64,000 bases of DNA from Vibrio sp. ED004. GTDB lineage: Bacteria > Pseudomonadota > Gammaproteobacteria > Enterobacterales > Vibrionaceae. The notes under the pieces are model-generated. The model was not told the DNA's origin, searched no databases, and was given only the letters and a program-made list of their open reading frames with translations. Both the position numbers and the translations under genes were made by a program. The stretch spans positions 1,550,001-1,614,000 of the forward strand of contig NZ_CP066149.1 in the NCBI RefSeq assembly GCF_023206395.1. Direction: 5' to 3'. Positions 1-10,192 of this stretch are shown here, one piece after another. Positions within the stretch are counted from its first letter, which is position 1. Every line of letters starts with the position of its first letter.

Positions 1-56
1 AGTTCCCTTACACGCACCATATGGAAGCTGGCGTATTCCTAGAGCGTAAAGCTTAA
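1..56 (+). CDS. trmA: TrmA C-terminal end (partial)
   Basis: Only the last 17 codons and the TAA stop are in the window. The tail reads FPYTHHMEAGVFLERKA, which matches the conserved C-terminus of tRNA (uracil-5-)-methyltransferase (FPYTHHM-x-GVLL). TrmA makes ribothymidine at position 54 of the tRNA T-loop. The call is supported by order: in Enterobacterales trmA lies next to yijD and fabR, as here. The body of the gene lies outside the window. Confidence 0.85.
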   Translation, partial: FPYTHHMEAGVFLERKA

Positions 57-91
57 GTCTCGCTTTCAGGTCTAAGCCAAACAGCAGATAC

Positions 92-121
92 AAAAAAACG
101 AGCCCATTGGCTCGTTTTTTT
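92..121. terminator. Bidirectional intrinsic terminator between trmA and yijD
   Basis: Stem CGAGCC (99-104) pairs with GGCTCG (109-114) over a CATT loop. It is flanked by an A-run on the left and a T-run on the right, so it can end both trmA (+) and yijD (-). Confidence 0.85.
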
Positions 122-136
122 AATTTCTAAATCAAC

Positions 137-508
137 TTAAGCAGTTTTGCCGATAAAGCCGAGTTTCTTACCTACCCATGCAAGAAGCAACATCGCGACA
201 ATAATCGCAAAGAAGTTTGAGCCAGCATCAGGGTGCTGTGCCTTCACAAAAGCCGAGTGGCCAAATGCGCCAACAAAGAAACAAGCTAAACCTACTAATG
301 GAATATCTTCAGATACTGGGTTAGTTAGGTACTCTTGGTAAAGTGCTTGTACAGCCAAGACTAAAGCAATCAGTGGGAAGATAGAGAAGCCCACTTCGCT
401 CATTGTTACCCAAGATAACAGAGCATCACCACACACACCGGCAATAACAGCAAGTACGAGTGTCTTTCTTTCTGAACCACGGTTTACAGTATTATTTTCA
501 TTCGACAT
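137..508 (-). CDS. yijD: YijD family inner-membrane protein (DUF1422)
   Basis: A 123-aa protein with a polar N-terminus and about four hydrophobic segments (near residues 17-40, 42-56, 68-85 and 98-116), typical of the small YijD/DUF1422 membrane family, whose function is unknown. Its ATG overlaps the fabR stop (TAATG), so the two are probably translationally coupled and transcribed as fabR-yijD. The same pair occurs in E. coli. Family assignment rests on sequence feel and the conserved neighbourhood. Confidence 0.85.
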   Translation of the reverse strand: MSNENNTVNRGSERKTLVLAVIAGVCGDALLSWVTMSEVGFSIFPLIALVLAVQALYQEYLTNPVSEDIPLVGLACFFVGAFGHSAFVKAQHPDAGSNFFAIIVAMLLLAWVGKKLGFIGKTA

Positions 509-1149
509 TATTCAATCCCGCCTTTTAATCGGTTACGTTCACGTTCTTTACGATACCAAAAAGCCCCTTTGGCCATCATTCGCAATTGCATGATCAAGCG
601 TTCAGCCAGTTCATCTCGCTGACGTCGATCTAAATCTAATGCTTCTGCCCCTGAGTTGAAAACCAAGATAACGGAGGCTTCAGCTTGAGTAAAAGCTTCA
701 TCTCGTGTCATACCCGTCGTTATCAAATATTCGGTTAACTCAGCAGAGAAGTGCTGTATCTCACGAGCTACCGCCGCACGAAACTCAAACGAGGTTCCCG
801 AGCGCTCTCGTAATAACAGTCTGAATACGTTTGGACTGCTTTCAATGAATTCCATAAAGGTTTCAACCGATGTGCGAATCACACTGCCTTCTTTTACTAT
901 GCGTTGCCTAGCTTGTCGCATGAGCTGGCGCAGTAGTAGGCCACCTTCATCAACCATGGTTAAGCCAAGCTCATCCATGTCTTTAAAGTGACGATAAAAG
1001 GAAGTCGGTGCTATTCCAGCCTCACGAGCGACTTCTCTCAAGCTTAGGTTGGAAAAACTACGATCGGCACTGAGTTGGCTAAATGCTGCATCGATTAAGC
1101 TGCGACGAGTTTTTTCTTTTTGCTGTGCGCGAATGCCCATTGGTTTCAT
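508..1149 (-). CDS. fabR: HTH-type transcriptional repressor FabR (TetR family)
   Basis: FabR represses unsaturated fatty acid synthesis genes (fabA/fabB in E. coli) and so tunes membrane fluidity. The N-terminus ([19 protein letters not shown], then [19 protein letters not shown]) is the TetR-type helix-turn-helix and is nearly identical to E. coli FabR. The rest is the ligand-binding helical domain with the conserved [11 protein letters not shown] stretch. Two ATGs are possible, at 1149 and 1140; the E. coli protein begins at the position of the second (MGIRAQ). It is divergent from sthA and coupled to yijD. Confidence 0.96.
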   Translation of the reverse strand: MKPMGIRAQQKEKTRRSLIDAAFSQLSADRSFSNLSLREVAREAGIAPTSFYRHFKDMDELGLTMVDEGGLLLRQLMRQARQRIVKEGSVIRTSVETFMEFIESSPNVFRLLLRERSGTSFEFRAAVAREIQHFSAELTEYLITTGMTRDEAFTQAEASVILVFNSGAEALDLDRRQRDELAERLIMQLRMMAKGAFWYRKERERNRLKGGIE

Positions 1150-1476
1150 ACTTTATCAATTTCTTCTTTTACAGCCTAAACAGGCATGTCTAATACTCTC
1201 TTCAATATAACGCGAATCACTTATTTATATAAGGCACTCTGGTTATATAAGACACTCAACACGCCTCTTTGTTCACGTACCGAAGTAAATACGTTCGAAG
1301 AAAAAATTTCAATATCCACACTGTCATTTGGAGACATACGACATACCAAATATTATTTTTTCGATAACACTGCGTGATCTCACCGACTCTCTGATGCCCT
1401 TTTCATGTACCCAAGAACAGAATCAGTTAAAATCTCGCTAAAGCAATGTTAATCAAATATAACAAGGAAGATATCT
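1150..1476. promoter_or_regulatory. Divergent control region between fabR and sthA
   Basis: This 327-bp AT-rich gap separates the divergent fabR and sthA genes and must contain both promoters. A ribosome-binding site AAGGAAG lies just before the sthA ATG. No FabR operator could be assigned by eye. A 63-codon open frame at 1186-1377 is a poor coding candidate: it has no ribosome-binding site and no recognisable sequence. Confidence 0.5.
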
Positions 1477-2877
1477 ATGCCACACTCCAACCACTTTGAT
1501 GTAATCGTAATTGGTAGTGGCCCCGGAGGCGAAGGGGCAGCGATGGGATTAACCAAAGCCGGGTTGAACGTTGCAATCATTGAAAAAGAGAGCAGCGTTG
1601 GTGGTGGTTGTACCCACTGGGGAACCATTCCTTCCAAAGCACTGCGTCATGCCGTAAGCCGTATTATTGAATTCAATAACAACCCACTATTTTGTCAGAA
1701 CAACAAAAGTATTCACTCGACGTTCTCTAACATCTTGGGGCACGCGAAATCAGTCATCGATAAACAGACTCGACTACGACAAGGCTTTTATGATCGCAAC
1801 CAATGCACACTAGTATTTGGTACTGCACGCTTTATTGATACCAACACTGTCTCAGTAATGCAAAGCGATGGCACTGAAGAACATTACAGTGCCGACAAAT
1901 TTGTTATCGCGACAGGCTCTCGCCCATATCAACCAGACAACGTGGACTTCCTGCACGAGCGTGTTTACGACAGTGACTCGATTCTTTCTCTTAAACACGA
2001 CCCTCAACACATCATCATTTATGGTGCCGGTGTTATTGGTTGTGAGTACGCGTCTATCTTCCGCGGTTTAGGTGTTAAAACCGATCTCATCAATACTCGA
2101 GACCGCCTACTATCATTCTTAGACAATGAAACCTCTGATGCGCTTTCTTACCACTTCTGGAACAGCGGTGTAGTGATTCGTAACGACGAAACTTTTGAGA
2201 AAATCGAAGGGACGGACGATGGCGTGATCATTCACTTAGAATCCGGCAAGAAAATGCGTGCCGACTGCCTACTGTATGCCAATGGCCGAACCGGTAACAC
2301 CGATAAACTTAACCTTGGTGCGGTTGGCTTAGAGGCGGATTCTCGTGGACAAGTATCAGTAAACACCAATTACCAAACCAATGTGGACCATGTTTACGCG
2401 GTAGGTGATGTGATTGGCTACCCTAGCCTAGCGAGTGCGGCTTATGACCAAGGTCGATTCGTTGCACAAGCGATTATCAAAGGTGAAGCTGAACGCCACC
2501 TTATTGAAGACATCCCAACTGGTATCTACACCATCCCTGAGATCAGTTCTGTAGGTAAAACCGAGCAAGAACTAACGACTGCGAAAGTACCGTACGAAGT
2601 GGGACGTTCTTCATTCAAACACTTAGCTCGCGCTCAAATCGCCGGTAAAGATATTGGTAGCTTGAAGATCCTATTCCACCGTGAAACCAAAGAGATTTTG
2701 GGTATCCACGTATTTGGTGAGCGTGCGGCTGAAATCATCCATATCGGCCAAGCGATTATGGAGCAGAAAGGTGAAGCAAATACCATCGAGTACTTTGTGA
2801 ATACCACCTTTAACTACCCAACGATGGCAGAGGCTTATCGTGTTGCAGCACTTAACGGACTTAACCGTTTGTTCTAA
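1477..2877 (+). CDS. sthA: Soluble pyridine nucleotide transhydrogenase
   Basis: SthA moves hydride between NADPH and NAD+ in the cytoplasm and mainly drains excess NADPH. The 466-aa flavoprotein belongs to the disulfide reductase family: FAD Rossmann motif [14 protein letters not shown] near residue 11, then [13 protein letters not shown] near 42, where the usual redox-active Cys pair is reduced to one Cys as in other SthA. An NAD(P) motif [15 protein letters not shown] lies near 180, AVGDVIGYP near 305, and the C-terminal dimer domain ends in [13 protein letters not shown]. The start follows a clear AAGGAAG site. It is divergent from fabR, as in E. coli. Confidence 0.98.
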   Translation: MPHSNHFDVIVIGSGPGGEGAAMGLTKAGLNVAIIEKESSVGGGCTHWGTIPSKALRHAVSRIIEFNNNPLFCQNNKSIHSTFSNILGHAKSVIDKQTRLRQGFYDRNQCTLVFGTARFIDTNTVSVMQSDGTEEHYSADKFVIATGSRPYQPDNVDFLHERVYDSDSILSLKHDPQHIIIYGAGVIGCEYASIFRGLGVKTDLINTRDRLLSFLDNETSDALSYHFWNSGVVIRNDETFEKIEGTDDGVIIHLESGKKMRADCLLYANGRTGNTDKLNLGAVGLEADSRGQVSVNTNYQTNVDHVYAVGDVIGYPSLASAAYDQGRFVAQAIIKGEAERHLIEDIPTGIYTIPEISSVGKTEQELTTAKVPYEVGRSSFKHLARAQIAGKDIGSLKILFHRETKEILGIHVFGERAAEIIHIGQAIMEQKGEANTIEYFVNTTFNYPTMAEAYRVAALNGLNRLF

Positions 2878-2919
2878 ATAAAGAACCAACAGGAGTATTT
2901 GACCACCCATAGGCCAAAT

Positions 2920-2953
2920 ACATAAACAGCAAGCCATAAGCTTGCTGTTTTTA
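2920..2953 (+). terminator. Intrinsic terminator after sthA
   Basis: An 11-bp perfect stem, AAACAGCAAGC (2924-2934) with GCTTGCTGTTT (2940-2950), over a CATAA loop, followed by further T residues. Confidence 0.88.
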
Positions 2954-3067
2954 TTTAAAGTACTGAATAATATAGTATATGGTAGTAATTAGATCATGAT
3001 GTTCTAAATACCCCTTTACCTGTACAGCCTCTATTTGTTGCTCCCTGGACTGAGCTATCTAAGTAAG

Positions 3068-4423
3068 CTAAGCGAGGAACTCTCCCTTCTTCCACTGAGA
3101 AATGAATAAAACACCCAAGCCAACCCCACGCATCGCCATAAAGCTCAACATTGCTAGCCACAACGCATGGTTTTCCAAACCTGAGGCCAAGTAGAAAATC
3201 GCAAAGAAGCTGCAGGTCGCCACAAACATGCTATTACGCATATCTTTGCCCTTTGTTGCTCCAACAAAAATACCATCCAATAAGAAGCACCACATAGAAA
3301 CCAGCGGCATTGCGATTAACCACGGTAAATACACTTCCGCTTGGCTCTTAACGTCAGGGATTGTGGTGATCATATTAATCAAGCTAGCCCCTGAAATCGC
3401 GAACACGATAGTGAGTACCAAACAAATATTGAAGCTCCAGAAAAAGGTGCCAATCAATGATTGGTTTAATTCGTCTTTATCTTTCGCGCCAATCGCTTTA
3501 CCCACCATAGCTTCCATCGCGTAGGCGAAGCCATCCATCCCATAAGAGATAATCATCAAGAAGCTCATCAACACTGCATTTGCTGCCACGACATCATCAC
3601 CAAAGCTTGCACCTTGGAAAGTCATAAAAGTAAAAGTCGCTTGTAGACATAATGAACGGAGAAAGATATCGCGATTCAATTTTACGAAACGGCTCAAACC
3701 TTGACTTGTTTTCTTAAGCAAATCCCATGGCGAAGGCAGTTGTCTCTTAATCCAGATTCGATAAACGCAGATTAAACCAAACGTTAATCCTGCATAATCA
3801 GCCATTACTGATGCCAACGCGGCACCTTCAACCTGCCACCCAAGACCAATAACAAATACAATATCCAAAACGATGTTAGTGATATTAGTGATAATCACCA
3901 TCCACATTGGCGCTTTGGCATTTTGGGTTCCAAGTAGCCAACCCAAAATCACGAAATTAGTGAGCGCAGCAGGTGCACTCCACGCTCGAATAGAGAAATA
4001 CTGCTGACCATAGTGTTTCACTTGCTCACTAGCACTACTCAAAGAGAAAACCAGATCCGCAACCAAGCTATGCAAAAGTAAGAAGACACCAGCAAATCCT
4101 AAAGCCATGGTAACCCCCTGCACGAACACCAAACCGAGCTGCTTGCCATCATCTGCACCATAAGATTGTGCTGCGAGCCCAGTTGTCGACATGCGCAAGA
4201 AACCGAGCAGCCAAAAGGTCACGCTGATCATAGTGCCACCTAATGCGACACCACCAAGATACCAAGAATGTTCTAAATGACCGATAACCGCGGCATCGAC
4301 TAAACCCAGTAGTGGAACAGTTATATTAGAAAGAACCATCGGGATCGCGAGCAACAGCACTTGTTTGTGCATTGCTTGATTAGATAGCGTTTGGAAAATA
4401 GTTTGGGGATTAAATAGCTTCAC
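3068..4423 (-). CDS. dinF: MATE family efflux transporter DinF
   Basis: A polytopic membrane protein of about 451 aa with around twelve hydrophobic segments arranged as two similar halves, as in cation-coupled MATE exporters. DinF is the MATE member that follows lexA in E. coli and is damage-inducible there. Two GTG codons can start it; the one at 4423 is preferred because GAGG sits five bases upstream, and an ATG follows 19 codons later. Here it is separated from lexA by a methyltransferase gene, so SOS control may be weakened or reach it only by readthrough. Substrate is unknown. Confidence 0.88.
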   Translation of the reverse strand: MKLFNPQTIFQTLSNQAMHKQVLLLAIPMVLSNITVPLLGLVDAAVIGHLEHSWYLGGVALGGTMISVTFWLLGFLRMSTTGLAAQSYGADDGKQLGLVFVQGVTMALGFAGVFLLLHSLVADLVFSLSSASEQVKHYGQQYFSIRAWSAPAALTNFVILGWLLGTQNAKAPMWMVIITNITNIVLDIVFVIGLGWQVEGAALASVMADYAGLTFGLICVYRIWIKRQLPSPWDLLKKTSQGLSRFVKLNRDIFLRSLCLQATFTFMTFQGASFGDDVVAANAVLMSFLMIISYGMDGFAYAMEAMVGKAIGAKDKDELNQSLIGTFFWSFNICLVLTIVFAISGASLINMITTIPDVKSQAEVYLPWLIAMPLVSMWCFLLDGIFVGATKGKDMRNSMFVATCSFFAIFYLASGLENHALWLAMLSFMAMRGVGLGVLFISQWKKGEFLA

Positions 4424-4539
4424 GATCACCTCTTCGATTAGAGGCGATAGTTTAACCTAGTGAGTGGGCTTTCACTATGTTGCGAGGTTTTGCTTATAGC
4501 AAGGCGGGCTTTGGTGGTGGGTAAGTTAAATCGCTGGCA

Positions 4540-5418
4540 CTACCATTTAACTAACACCAATTGTGGCGTTAAACGCTTTTTGACCTGAGAGATCTTGCAC
4601 AATAATCGCTGCCATAATTTCCAACGATTACATTGCTGATCTAGTGGAGAAAAGGCTTTTACCCATTGCGTCCATGGCAACCAATTTAGAATGCTGTCGA
4701 CTGGAGAGGACAAGCCATGAGCATAATCACCAGAACCAAGCTTTTTACCTAGAGTGCTTGAGCTTTTGTCTCCTGCTAATACTAAACACGCATGTGCATG
4801 AGTAAAGTAGCGGCTCAGAGACTGAATAAAGTGCGCGGTCTGCTGCTCATTGCAATCAAGCAGAGCATGTTCACATACCACCATCACCGATGCTTGCTCT
4901 GGGATGTTAAGTTCATCTAACCAAGTTAGGTCATCAACAGAGCCGCACTCTAAACGATAGCGTTCATTTTTGTGGAACAAGCGTTGTCGCCAAAGCAGAT
5001 TCTCGGTGACATCTAGCTCAACCCAATGACAGCGACCATTATCTAAACGGTAGAAACGGGTATCAAGCCCTGCTCCCACGTTAATAATCCAAGCATCTGG
5101 GTTATGAGATAAAAACTGTTGAACTTGAGAATCACAAAGTTGAGTCAGAGTCGCATAAAGGAGTTGTTGTTGGTCGAGTTCACCGGTAAGGCATTCTGGT
5201 GCAAGTTGGCAACGCTTGCAGGCTTGTGCTGCAATAGGGTCATAAACTAAGCCATCATCGGCAAGGCTTTCGCGGCTACGAAACCAAAGATGTTGAACGA
5301 GATTCGTCGGAACTTGAAATTCTTGATGAGCAGACCCTTGATCAGAAGAAGCCCTTTGATCAGAGGCGCGCGGCTTACGAGTAAGCGGCTTTATTTGAGG
5401 TTTGGTTGGGTTTGGCAT
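4540..5418 (-). CDS. SAM-dependent methyltransferase, leucine carboxyl methyltransferase (LCM)-like, probably Fur-regulated
   Basis: A 292-aa class I methyltransferase. The SAM-binding loop INVGAGLDTRFYRLD lies near residue 107, and an acidic strand HWVELDVTENLLWRQR follows, a layout typical of the LCM/PPM1 family. MVVCEHALLDCNE near 174 is the later core strand. Unusually, the N-terminal third has a small cysteine cluster, ACKRCQLAPEC. Three ATGs occur in a row (5424, 5421, 5418); AAGGAAG abuts the first, so the second or third is the likely start. The substrate is unknown. It lies between lexA and dinF but has its own promoter overlapped by a Fur-like box, so its expression is probably iron-repressed. 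Confidence 0.75.
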   Translation of the reverse strand: MPNPTKPQIKPLTRKPRASDQRASSDQGSAHQEFQVPTNLVQHLWFRSRESLADDGLVYDPIAAQACKRCQLAPECLTGELDQQQLLYATLTQLCDSQVQQFLSHNPDAWIINVGAGLDTRFYRLDNGRCHWVELDVTENLLWRQRLFHKNERYRLECGSVDDLTWLDELNIPEQASVMVVCEHALLDCNEQQTAHFIQSLSRYFTHAHACLVLAGDKSSSTLGKKLGSGDYAHGLSSPVDSILNWLPWTQWVKAFSPLDQQCNRWKLWQRLLCKISQVKKRLTPQLVLVKW

Positions 5419-5448
5419 CATCATCTTCCTTGTATCTCGACAAAGAAG

Positions 5449-5477
5449 ATGATAATGAATATCAATTACAATAACAA
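5449..5477 (-). promoter_or_regulatory. Predicted promoter of the methyltransferase gene
   Basis: On the minus strand TTGTTA (5472-5477) and TATCAT (5449-5454) are separated by 17 bp, a good sigma-70 match. The strong Fur-like box covers the -10 and most of the spacer. Confidence 0.6.
5451..5469. promoter_or_regulatory. Fur box (strong candidate)
   Basis: GATAATGAATATCAATTAC matches the 19-bp Fur consensus GATAATGATAATCATTATC at 15 of 19 positions. It overlaps the predicted -10 and spacer of the methyltransferase promoter, a position expected for iron-dependent repression. Confidence 0.65.
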
Positions 5478-5483
5478 GTTATT

Positions 5484-5502
5484 GAGAATAAATATCAATA
5501 AG
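5484..5502. promoter_or_regulatory. Second, weaker Fur-like box
   Basis: GAGAATAAATATCAATAAG matches the Fur consensus at 12 of 19 positions and lies 14 bp from the stronger box, upstream of the -35. It could be an auxiliary site, but AT-rich DNA gives such matches easily. Confidence 0.35.
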
Positions 5503-5515
5503 CTGTTTGTAATGA

Positions 5516-6136
5516 CTACATCCAGTCGGTGTTACGAATGATACCAACAGCAAGGCCTTCAATAGACAAGTGTTGAGATTCAAGATCGACATGGATTGGA
5601 GAAAACTCTTCATTTTCAGCATGTAACAGCACTGTTGAACCTTTACGTTCTAGGCGTTTTACCGTTACATCATCATCGACACGCGCTACGACAACCTGAC
5701 CATCGCGAACATCTTGAGTTTTATGAACAGCCAGTAAATCACCATCCATAATACCGATGTCTTTCATACTTTCGCCATTTACGCGAAGTAGGAAGTCAGC
5801 CTGTGGTTTAAACATGCCAGGGTCAACTTGGTAATGCATTTCTACATGCTCTTGAGCCAGAATAGGCTCACCAGCGGCAACCTGACCGATTAATGGTAAA
5901 CCTTGCTCTTCGTTTGCTGCATCTTCAAGCAAAATACGAATACCGCGAGACGCACCCGGGATAATCTCAATCGCTTCTTTACGAGCAAGAGCTTTCAAAT
6001 GTTCTTCTGCAGCATTAGCAGAACGGAAGCCTAGTTCACGCGCGATTTCTGCACGTGTCGGTGGCATACCGGAATCTTCGATCTTACCTTTGATAAGGTC
6101 AAAGACTTGTTGCTGGCGGGGCGTTAACGGCTTCAT
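5516..6136 (-). CDS. lexA: LexA, SOS repressor and self-cleaving protease
   Basis: LexA represses the SOS regulon until RecA filaments trigger its self-cleavage. The 206-aa protein has an N-terminal winged helix ([19 protein letters not shown]; then [22 protein letters not shown]), the Ala-Gly cleavage site in QVAAGEP near residue 90, the catalytic Ser in NGESMKDIG near 123, and the catalytic Lys in [12 protein letters not shown] near 160. Two SOS boxes lie directly upstream, so it is autoregulated as in E. coli. Confidence 0.98.
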   Translation of the reverse strand: MKPLTPRQQQVFDLIKGKIEDSGMPPTRAEIARELGFRSANAAEEHLKALARKEAIEIIPGASRGIRILLEDAANEEQGLPLIGQVAAGEPILAQEHVEMHYQVDPGMFKPQADFLLRVNGESMKDIGIMDGDLLAVHKTQDVRDGQVVVARVDDDVTVKRLERKGSTVLLHAENEEFSPIHVDLESQHLSIEGLAVGIIRNTDWM

Positions 6137-6143
6137 GATTCAC

Positions 6144-6159
6144 CTGTCTTTTTATACAG
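6144..6159 (-). promoter_or_regulatory. SOS (LexA) box 1 of lexA
   Basis: On the minus strand CTGTATAAAAAGACAG fits the CTG-N10-CAG LexA operator. It lies 8 bp upstream of the lexA start codon. Confidence 0.92.
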
Positions 6160-6163
6160 TTGA

Positions 6164-6179
6164 CTGTGAGTATATCCAG
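6164..6179 (-). promoter_or_regulatory. SOS (LexA) box 2 of lexA
   Basis: On the minus strand CTGGATATACTCACAG fits CTG-N10-CAG. Box 1 and box 2 are centred 20 bp apart, the paired layout known from E. coli lexA. Confidence 0.92.
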
Positions 6180-6230
6180 TAACTGAACAAAAGCAAAGCA
6201 ATTGGTTGTTTTTAGTTCATTTTTAGCGAA

Positions 6231-6593
6231 TTACAAAAACAAGATCTCTAACCACACATAACCCGCGAGCGCCAAACAGATGAAAACAGCCGCTGAGCCG
6301 ACATCTTTCGCCATCCCAGAAAGCTCATGATGCTCACTACCGATTCGATCAACAACTGCTTCAATCGCGGTATTGATTAACTCGACAACCATCACTAACA
6401 CAACAGCTGAGATCATCAAGATTCGCTCAACTTGGCTTACATCCAAATAGAATGCTAGTGGAATCAGTATTGCTGCCATGAACACTTCTTGCCGAAATGC
6501 AGCCTCACTTTTAAACGAACTTGTGAGGCCTTGCCATGAAAAGCCTGCTGCTTTTATGATGCGTTTTAATCCGGTGTTTGATTTTTTGGTCAT
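6231..6593 (-). CDS. dgkA: Diacylglycerol kinase
   Basis: DgkA phosphorylates diacylglycerol in the inner membrane to recycle it to phosphatidic acid. The 120-aa protein has three membrane segments and the family signature ELINTAIEAVVDRIG near residue 70, followed by AKDVGSAAVFI. An upstream TTG could extend it by six residues, but the ATG at 6593 gives the usual family length (E. coli 122 aa). It is divergent from plsB, so phosphatidic acid recycling and synthesis genes are adjacent. Confidence 0.95.
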   Translation of the reverse strand: MTKKSNTGLKRIIKAAGFSWQGLTSSFKSEAAFRQEVFMAAILIPLAFYLDVSQVERILMISAVVLVMVVELINTAIEAVVDRIGSEHHELSGMAKDVGSAAVFICLALAGYVWLEILFL

Positions 6594-6814
6594 TTTTAAC
6601 TCTATACTCAATCAGTTGATGAATGATTTTCCACAAACTTAACGGCAATATGACTATTTCCATTAAAAGGTTAGACCAGTTTCTGGTATTCTTGCATCGA
6701 TTAAATTTACGCCTAGGCTTATCCCTATTTCACTCATAGGATTTATCCTTTTTCATCATAGAAATAGAGATACGCTTGAGCACATTGAAATAACTATTGA
6801 GGCAGTGAACCTAT

Positions 6815-9238
6815 ATGTCTTCTGGACAATCTTTTTCACGTTCATTAATGAAGCTACCTTTATCCGTATTGGTAAAGGGCACATCAATTCCTTCAAACCC
6901 TGTTGAGGATTTGAACATTGATTTGAGCAAACCGATTGTATACGCCTTACCGTTTCGCTCAAGTGTCGACATTCTTACATTGCAAAAACATGCACTTGAA
7001 TTAGGTCTACCTGATCCATTAAGCAAGCTTGAAATCAACGGCAAATCACTGCAACGCTATGTTTTTATCTCTTCTCGCAAAACTCTGCTTCAAGACGATG
7101 ATTATGTACCAAGCTCTTCAATTGAAGTTTTCTCTGAGTTGCTTTCACTGCATGCTGAAGACTCTGAGCTCGATGTTCAAGTTATCCCTGCCACTGTGCT
7201 TTGGGGACGTAAACCTGGTAAAGAGAATAATCAGAAGCCTTACCTCCAGGCAATGAATGGCTTAGAGAAATCAAAAGCGGTATTGCTAGCAGGCCGTGAT
7301 TGTCTGGTGCGTTTCAGCCCAGTGGTTTCTCTACGTTACATGGCTAACTCACATGGCACCGACAGCACCATCGCGCACAAATTAGCGCGAGTGGCACGTA
7401 TTCACTTCTCTCGCCAAAAGCTTGCTGCATCAGGCCCTAACCTGCCAAGCCGCCAAGCTCTGTTTGATCGCCTACTCAAATCAGAAGCAATCAAGAAGGC
7501 GATAGAAGACGAAGCTGAAGCAAAAAATATTTCCATAGAGAAAGCGAGCAAAGAAGCTCAGGACATCATGGATGAGATCGCAGCTAACTTCTCTTACTCG
7601 TTAATTAAACGCGGTGAGAAAATTCTGGGTTGGTTGTGGAATAAGTTGTACCAAGGCCTGCATATCAGCAACGCTTCAACGGTTCGTAAATTGGCTCAAG
7701 ATGGTCACGAGATTGTTTACGTCCCTTGTCACCGTAGCCACATGGATTACTTGTTGCTTTCTTATGTGCTTTATCATGAAGGCATGGTGCCTCCGCACAT
7801 CGCTGCAGGTATCAACCTCAACTTCTTCCCTGCCGGTCCTATTTTCCGTCATGGTGGTGCGTTCTTTATTCGCCGTAGCTTCAAAGGCAACAAGCTTTAC
7901 TCGACGATTTTCCGTGAATACCTAGCGGAATTGTTCGCTAAAGGTTACTCAGTAGAGTACTTCAGTGAAGGTGGTCGTTCTCGTACGGGTCGTCTTCTGC
8001 AAGCGAAAACGGGCATGCTAGCGATGACCATTCAGGCAATGCTGCGTGGTATGAACCGTCCTGTTACTTTGGTTCCTGTGTACATCGGTTACGAGCACGT
8101 AATGGAAGTGGCGACGTACGCGAAAGAGTTGCGTGGCAAGCGTAAAGAGAAAGAAAACGCGAGCTTAGTGATTCGTACTATCCGTAAACTGCGTAACTTT
8201 GGTAAAGGTTACGTGAACTTCGGTGAGCCAATTCAGCTAAACCAATATCTGAACGAGCACTCACCAGAGTGGACCAAAGATATCGACCCAATGGGTACCA
8301 GCAAACCACAATGGATGGCTCCAGTGGTGAATGATCTAGCCACCAAGATGATGACGCACATTAACGATGCAGCCGCGACCAACGCACTGACACTGTGTGC
8401 GACGGCTCTGCTTGCATCGCGCCAACGTGCATTGTCTCGTGACTCTTTGGTTTCTCAGATCAACTGCTACCTGTCTCTACTTAAGAATGTGCCTTACTCT
8501 GATACGTTCACGGTACCAAAAGACAGCGCTGAAGAATTGGTAAAACATGCGGAATCACTGAACAAGTTCCTGATTGAATCCGATTCTATGGGCGACATCA
8601 TTTCACTTGATCGTCACCAATCGATTCTGATGACTTACTACCGTAACAACATCATTCACTTATTTGCTCTACCGTCGTTAATTGCACAAATGACCATTCG
8701 TCAGCGCGGTTTATCAATTGACGCGATTCAAGAGAACGTTGCAGCTATCTACCCGTTCTTGAAGAAAGAGTTGTTCTTAAGCTACGACGAAGATCAGCTT
8801 GAGACTGTTGTTGCGAACATCATTGATGAGCTTGTTAGCCAAGGTATGCTGATGGTGTCGGACAACGAAGTCACCATCAACCAGTCGAACAGCCAAGCAC
8901 TGATGCTACTAGGTCGTACGATCTCAGAGACGCTACAGCGCTACTCTATTGCTCTCAACCTATTGGCTGAGAACCCTGAACTGGATAAGTCGGACCTTGA
9001 GCAGAAGAGCCAGGACATCGCACAGCGTCTAGGTCGCCTACAAGGTATCAATGCCCCGGAGTTCTTCGACAAAGGTGTATTCGCATCGATGTTTGCAACG
9101 CTTAAGCAACAACAGTACCTAGATAACGATGGTAACTGCGATTTAGAAAAGACTCAGCAATTCGCTAAGCTTCTTTACTCAATGCTGTACCCAGAAGTTC
9201 GCTTGACGATTCAAGAGAGCATCCACCAAGTAGAGTAA
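6815..9238 (+). CDS. plsB: Glycerol-3-phosphate 1-O-acyltransferase
   Basis: PlsB carries out the first committed step of phospholipid synthesis, moving an acyl chain from acyl-CoA or acyl-ACP to position 1 of glycerol-3-phosphate at the inner membrane. The 807-aa protein has all acyltransferase blocks: [13 protein letters not shown] (HX4D) near residue 304, [16 protein letters not shown] near 347, [11 protein letters not shown] near 384 and [10 protein letters not shown] near 420. Length and motif order match E. coli PlsB (807 aa). The ribosome-binding site is weak (GAGG at a long distance). Confidence 0.98.
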   Translation: MSSGQSFSRSLMKLPLSVLVKGTSIPSNPVEDLNIDLSKPIVYALPFRSSVDILTLQKHALELGLPDPLSKLEINGKSLQRYVFISSRKTLLQDDDYVPSSSIEVFSELLSLHAEDSELDVQVIPATVLWGRKPGKENNQKPYLQAMNGLEKSKAVLLAGRDCLVRFSPVVSLRYMANSHGTDSTIAHKLARVARIHFSRQKLAASGPNLPSRQALFDRLLKSEAIKKAIEDEAEAKNISIEKASKEAQDIMDEIAANFSYSLIKRGEKILGWLWNKLYQGLHISNASTVRKLAQDGHEIVYVPCHRSHMDYLLLSYVLYHEGMVPPHIAAGINLNFFPAGPIFRHGGAFFIRRSFKGNKLYSTIFREYLAELFAKGYSVEYFSEGGRSRTGRLLQAKTGMLAMTIQAMLRGMNRPVTLVPVYIGYEHVMEVATYAKELRGKRKEKENASLVIRTIRKLRNFGKGYVNFGEPIQLNQYLNEHSPEWTKDIDPMGTSKPQWMAPVVNDLATKMMTHINDAAATNALTLCATALLASRQRALSRDSLVSQINCYLSLLKNVPYSDTFTVPKDSAEELVKHAESLNKFLIESDSMGDIISLDRHQSILMTYYRNNIIHLFALPSLIAQMTIRQRGLSIDAIQENVAAIYPFLKKELFLSYDEDQLETVVANIIDELVSQGMLMVSDNEVTINQSNSQALMLLGRTISETLQRYSIALNLLAENPELDKSDLEQKSQDIAQRLGRLQGINAPEFFDKGVFASMFATLKQQQYLDNDGNCDLEKTQQFAKLLYSMLYPEVRLTIQESIHQVE

Positions 9239-9278
9239 CCGCTTGGCTAGCTCGCTTTAATCGCTAGACTGAAACGAT

Positions 9279-9308
9279 CAAAAAAGGCACCCAATGGGTG
9301 CCTTTTTA
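9279..9308. terminator. Bidirectional terminator between plsB and ubiA
   Basis: AAAAAGGCACCC (9281-9292) pairs with GGGTGCCTTTTT (9296-9307) over a three-base loop. The A- and T-runs on opposite sides allow use from both strands. Confidence 0.9.
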
Positions 9309-9337
9309 TTTTTGTTCTCTTTAGCTTTAACTGCTAT

Positions 9338-10192
9338 TTACCAGAAGGTAATAAACAAGCCAACGGTTACCGCCATTCCAACATAGTTATTATTCAGGAA
9401 GGCCTGAAAACATAAGTCTCGGTCGCGATGGCGCATCAGGTGTTGTTGATACACAAACAAGCTACCTGCGACTAACAATGCCCAGTAGAAGGTATCACCC
9501 AGTTGGTAATGCATGCCCAGAGCAATCAGCATCGCCAGTGTCACAAGCTGCAAGAAACCAACAATCAACTTATCAAAGCGGCCAAACAAAATCGCTGTCG
9601 ACTTAATGCCAATCTTCAGGTCATCATCTCGGTCAACCATCGCATACTGGGTGTCGTAGGCAATTGTCCATAGTGCGTTAACCACGAAGATAAACCAGAC
9701 CACGCTTGGTAGTTCATTGGTTTGTGCTGCCCACGCCATTGGAATTGCCCAGCTAAACGCCAGCCCAAGGAACAACTGTGGAAGGTGCGTAAAACGCTTC
9801 ATGAAAGGGTAAATGAACGCCAAGCCAACCCCAATAAAAGAGAGCTTGATGGTTAACGGGTTCATAGTAAGTACCAGCAAGAATGAAACCACAGCTAGCA
9901 CTAAAAATAGGATTATCGCTTCTTTACTGGAGACCAAACCTGAAGGCAATGGACGCTGCTTGGTGCGTTTAACGTGTCCGTCAACTTTGCGATCGGCAAA
10001 ATCATTGATCACACAACCAGCTGAACGCATCAGCACCACACCGAGTACGAAAACAACCAAGACATCCAAGTCCGGCATGCCTTGTGCAGCGATAATCAGC
10101 GACCATAACGTAGGCCAAAGAAGTAATAGGGTACCAATCGGGCGATTCATTCGCGTTAATTGCCAATACGCCTTCGCTTTGGTGGCAAGCAT
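9338..10192 (-). CDS. ubiA: 4-hydroxybenzoate octaprenyltransferase
   Basis: UbiA attaches the polyprenyl tail to 4-hydroxybenzoate in the inner membrane, the second step of ubiquinone synthesis. The 284-aa protein is highly hydrophobic, with the first Asp-rich motif [19 protein letters not shown] near residue 63 and the second, [19 protein letters not shown], near 178. Its ATG directly follows the ubiC stop, so ubiC-ubiA form one operon supplying consecutive steps. Confidence 0.98.
   Translation of the reverse strand: MLATKAKAYWQLTRMNRPIGTLLLLWPTLWSLIIAAQGMPDLDVLVVFVLGVVLMRSAGCVINDFADRKVDGHVKRTKQRPLPSGLVSSKEAIILFLVLAVVSFLLVLTMNPLTIKLSFIGVGLAFIYPFMKRFTHLPQLFLGLAFSWAIPMAWAAQTNELPSVVWFIFVVNALWTIAYDTQYAMVDRDDDLKIGIKSTAILFGRFDKLIVGFLQLVTLAMLIALGMHYQLGDTFYWALLVAGSLFVYQQHLMRHRDRDLCFQAFLNNNYVGMAVTVGLFITFW

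Noticed and set aside
1186..1377. 63-codon frame between fabR and sthA
   Set aside because: No ribosome-binding site, AT-rich composition, no recognisable sequence, and it occupies a divergent promoter region.
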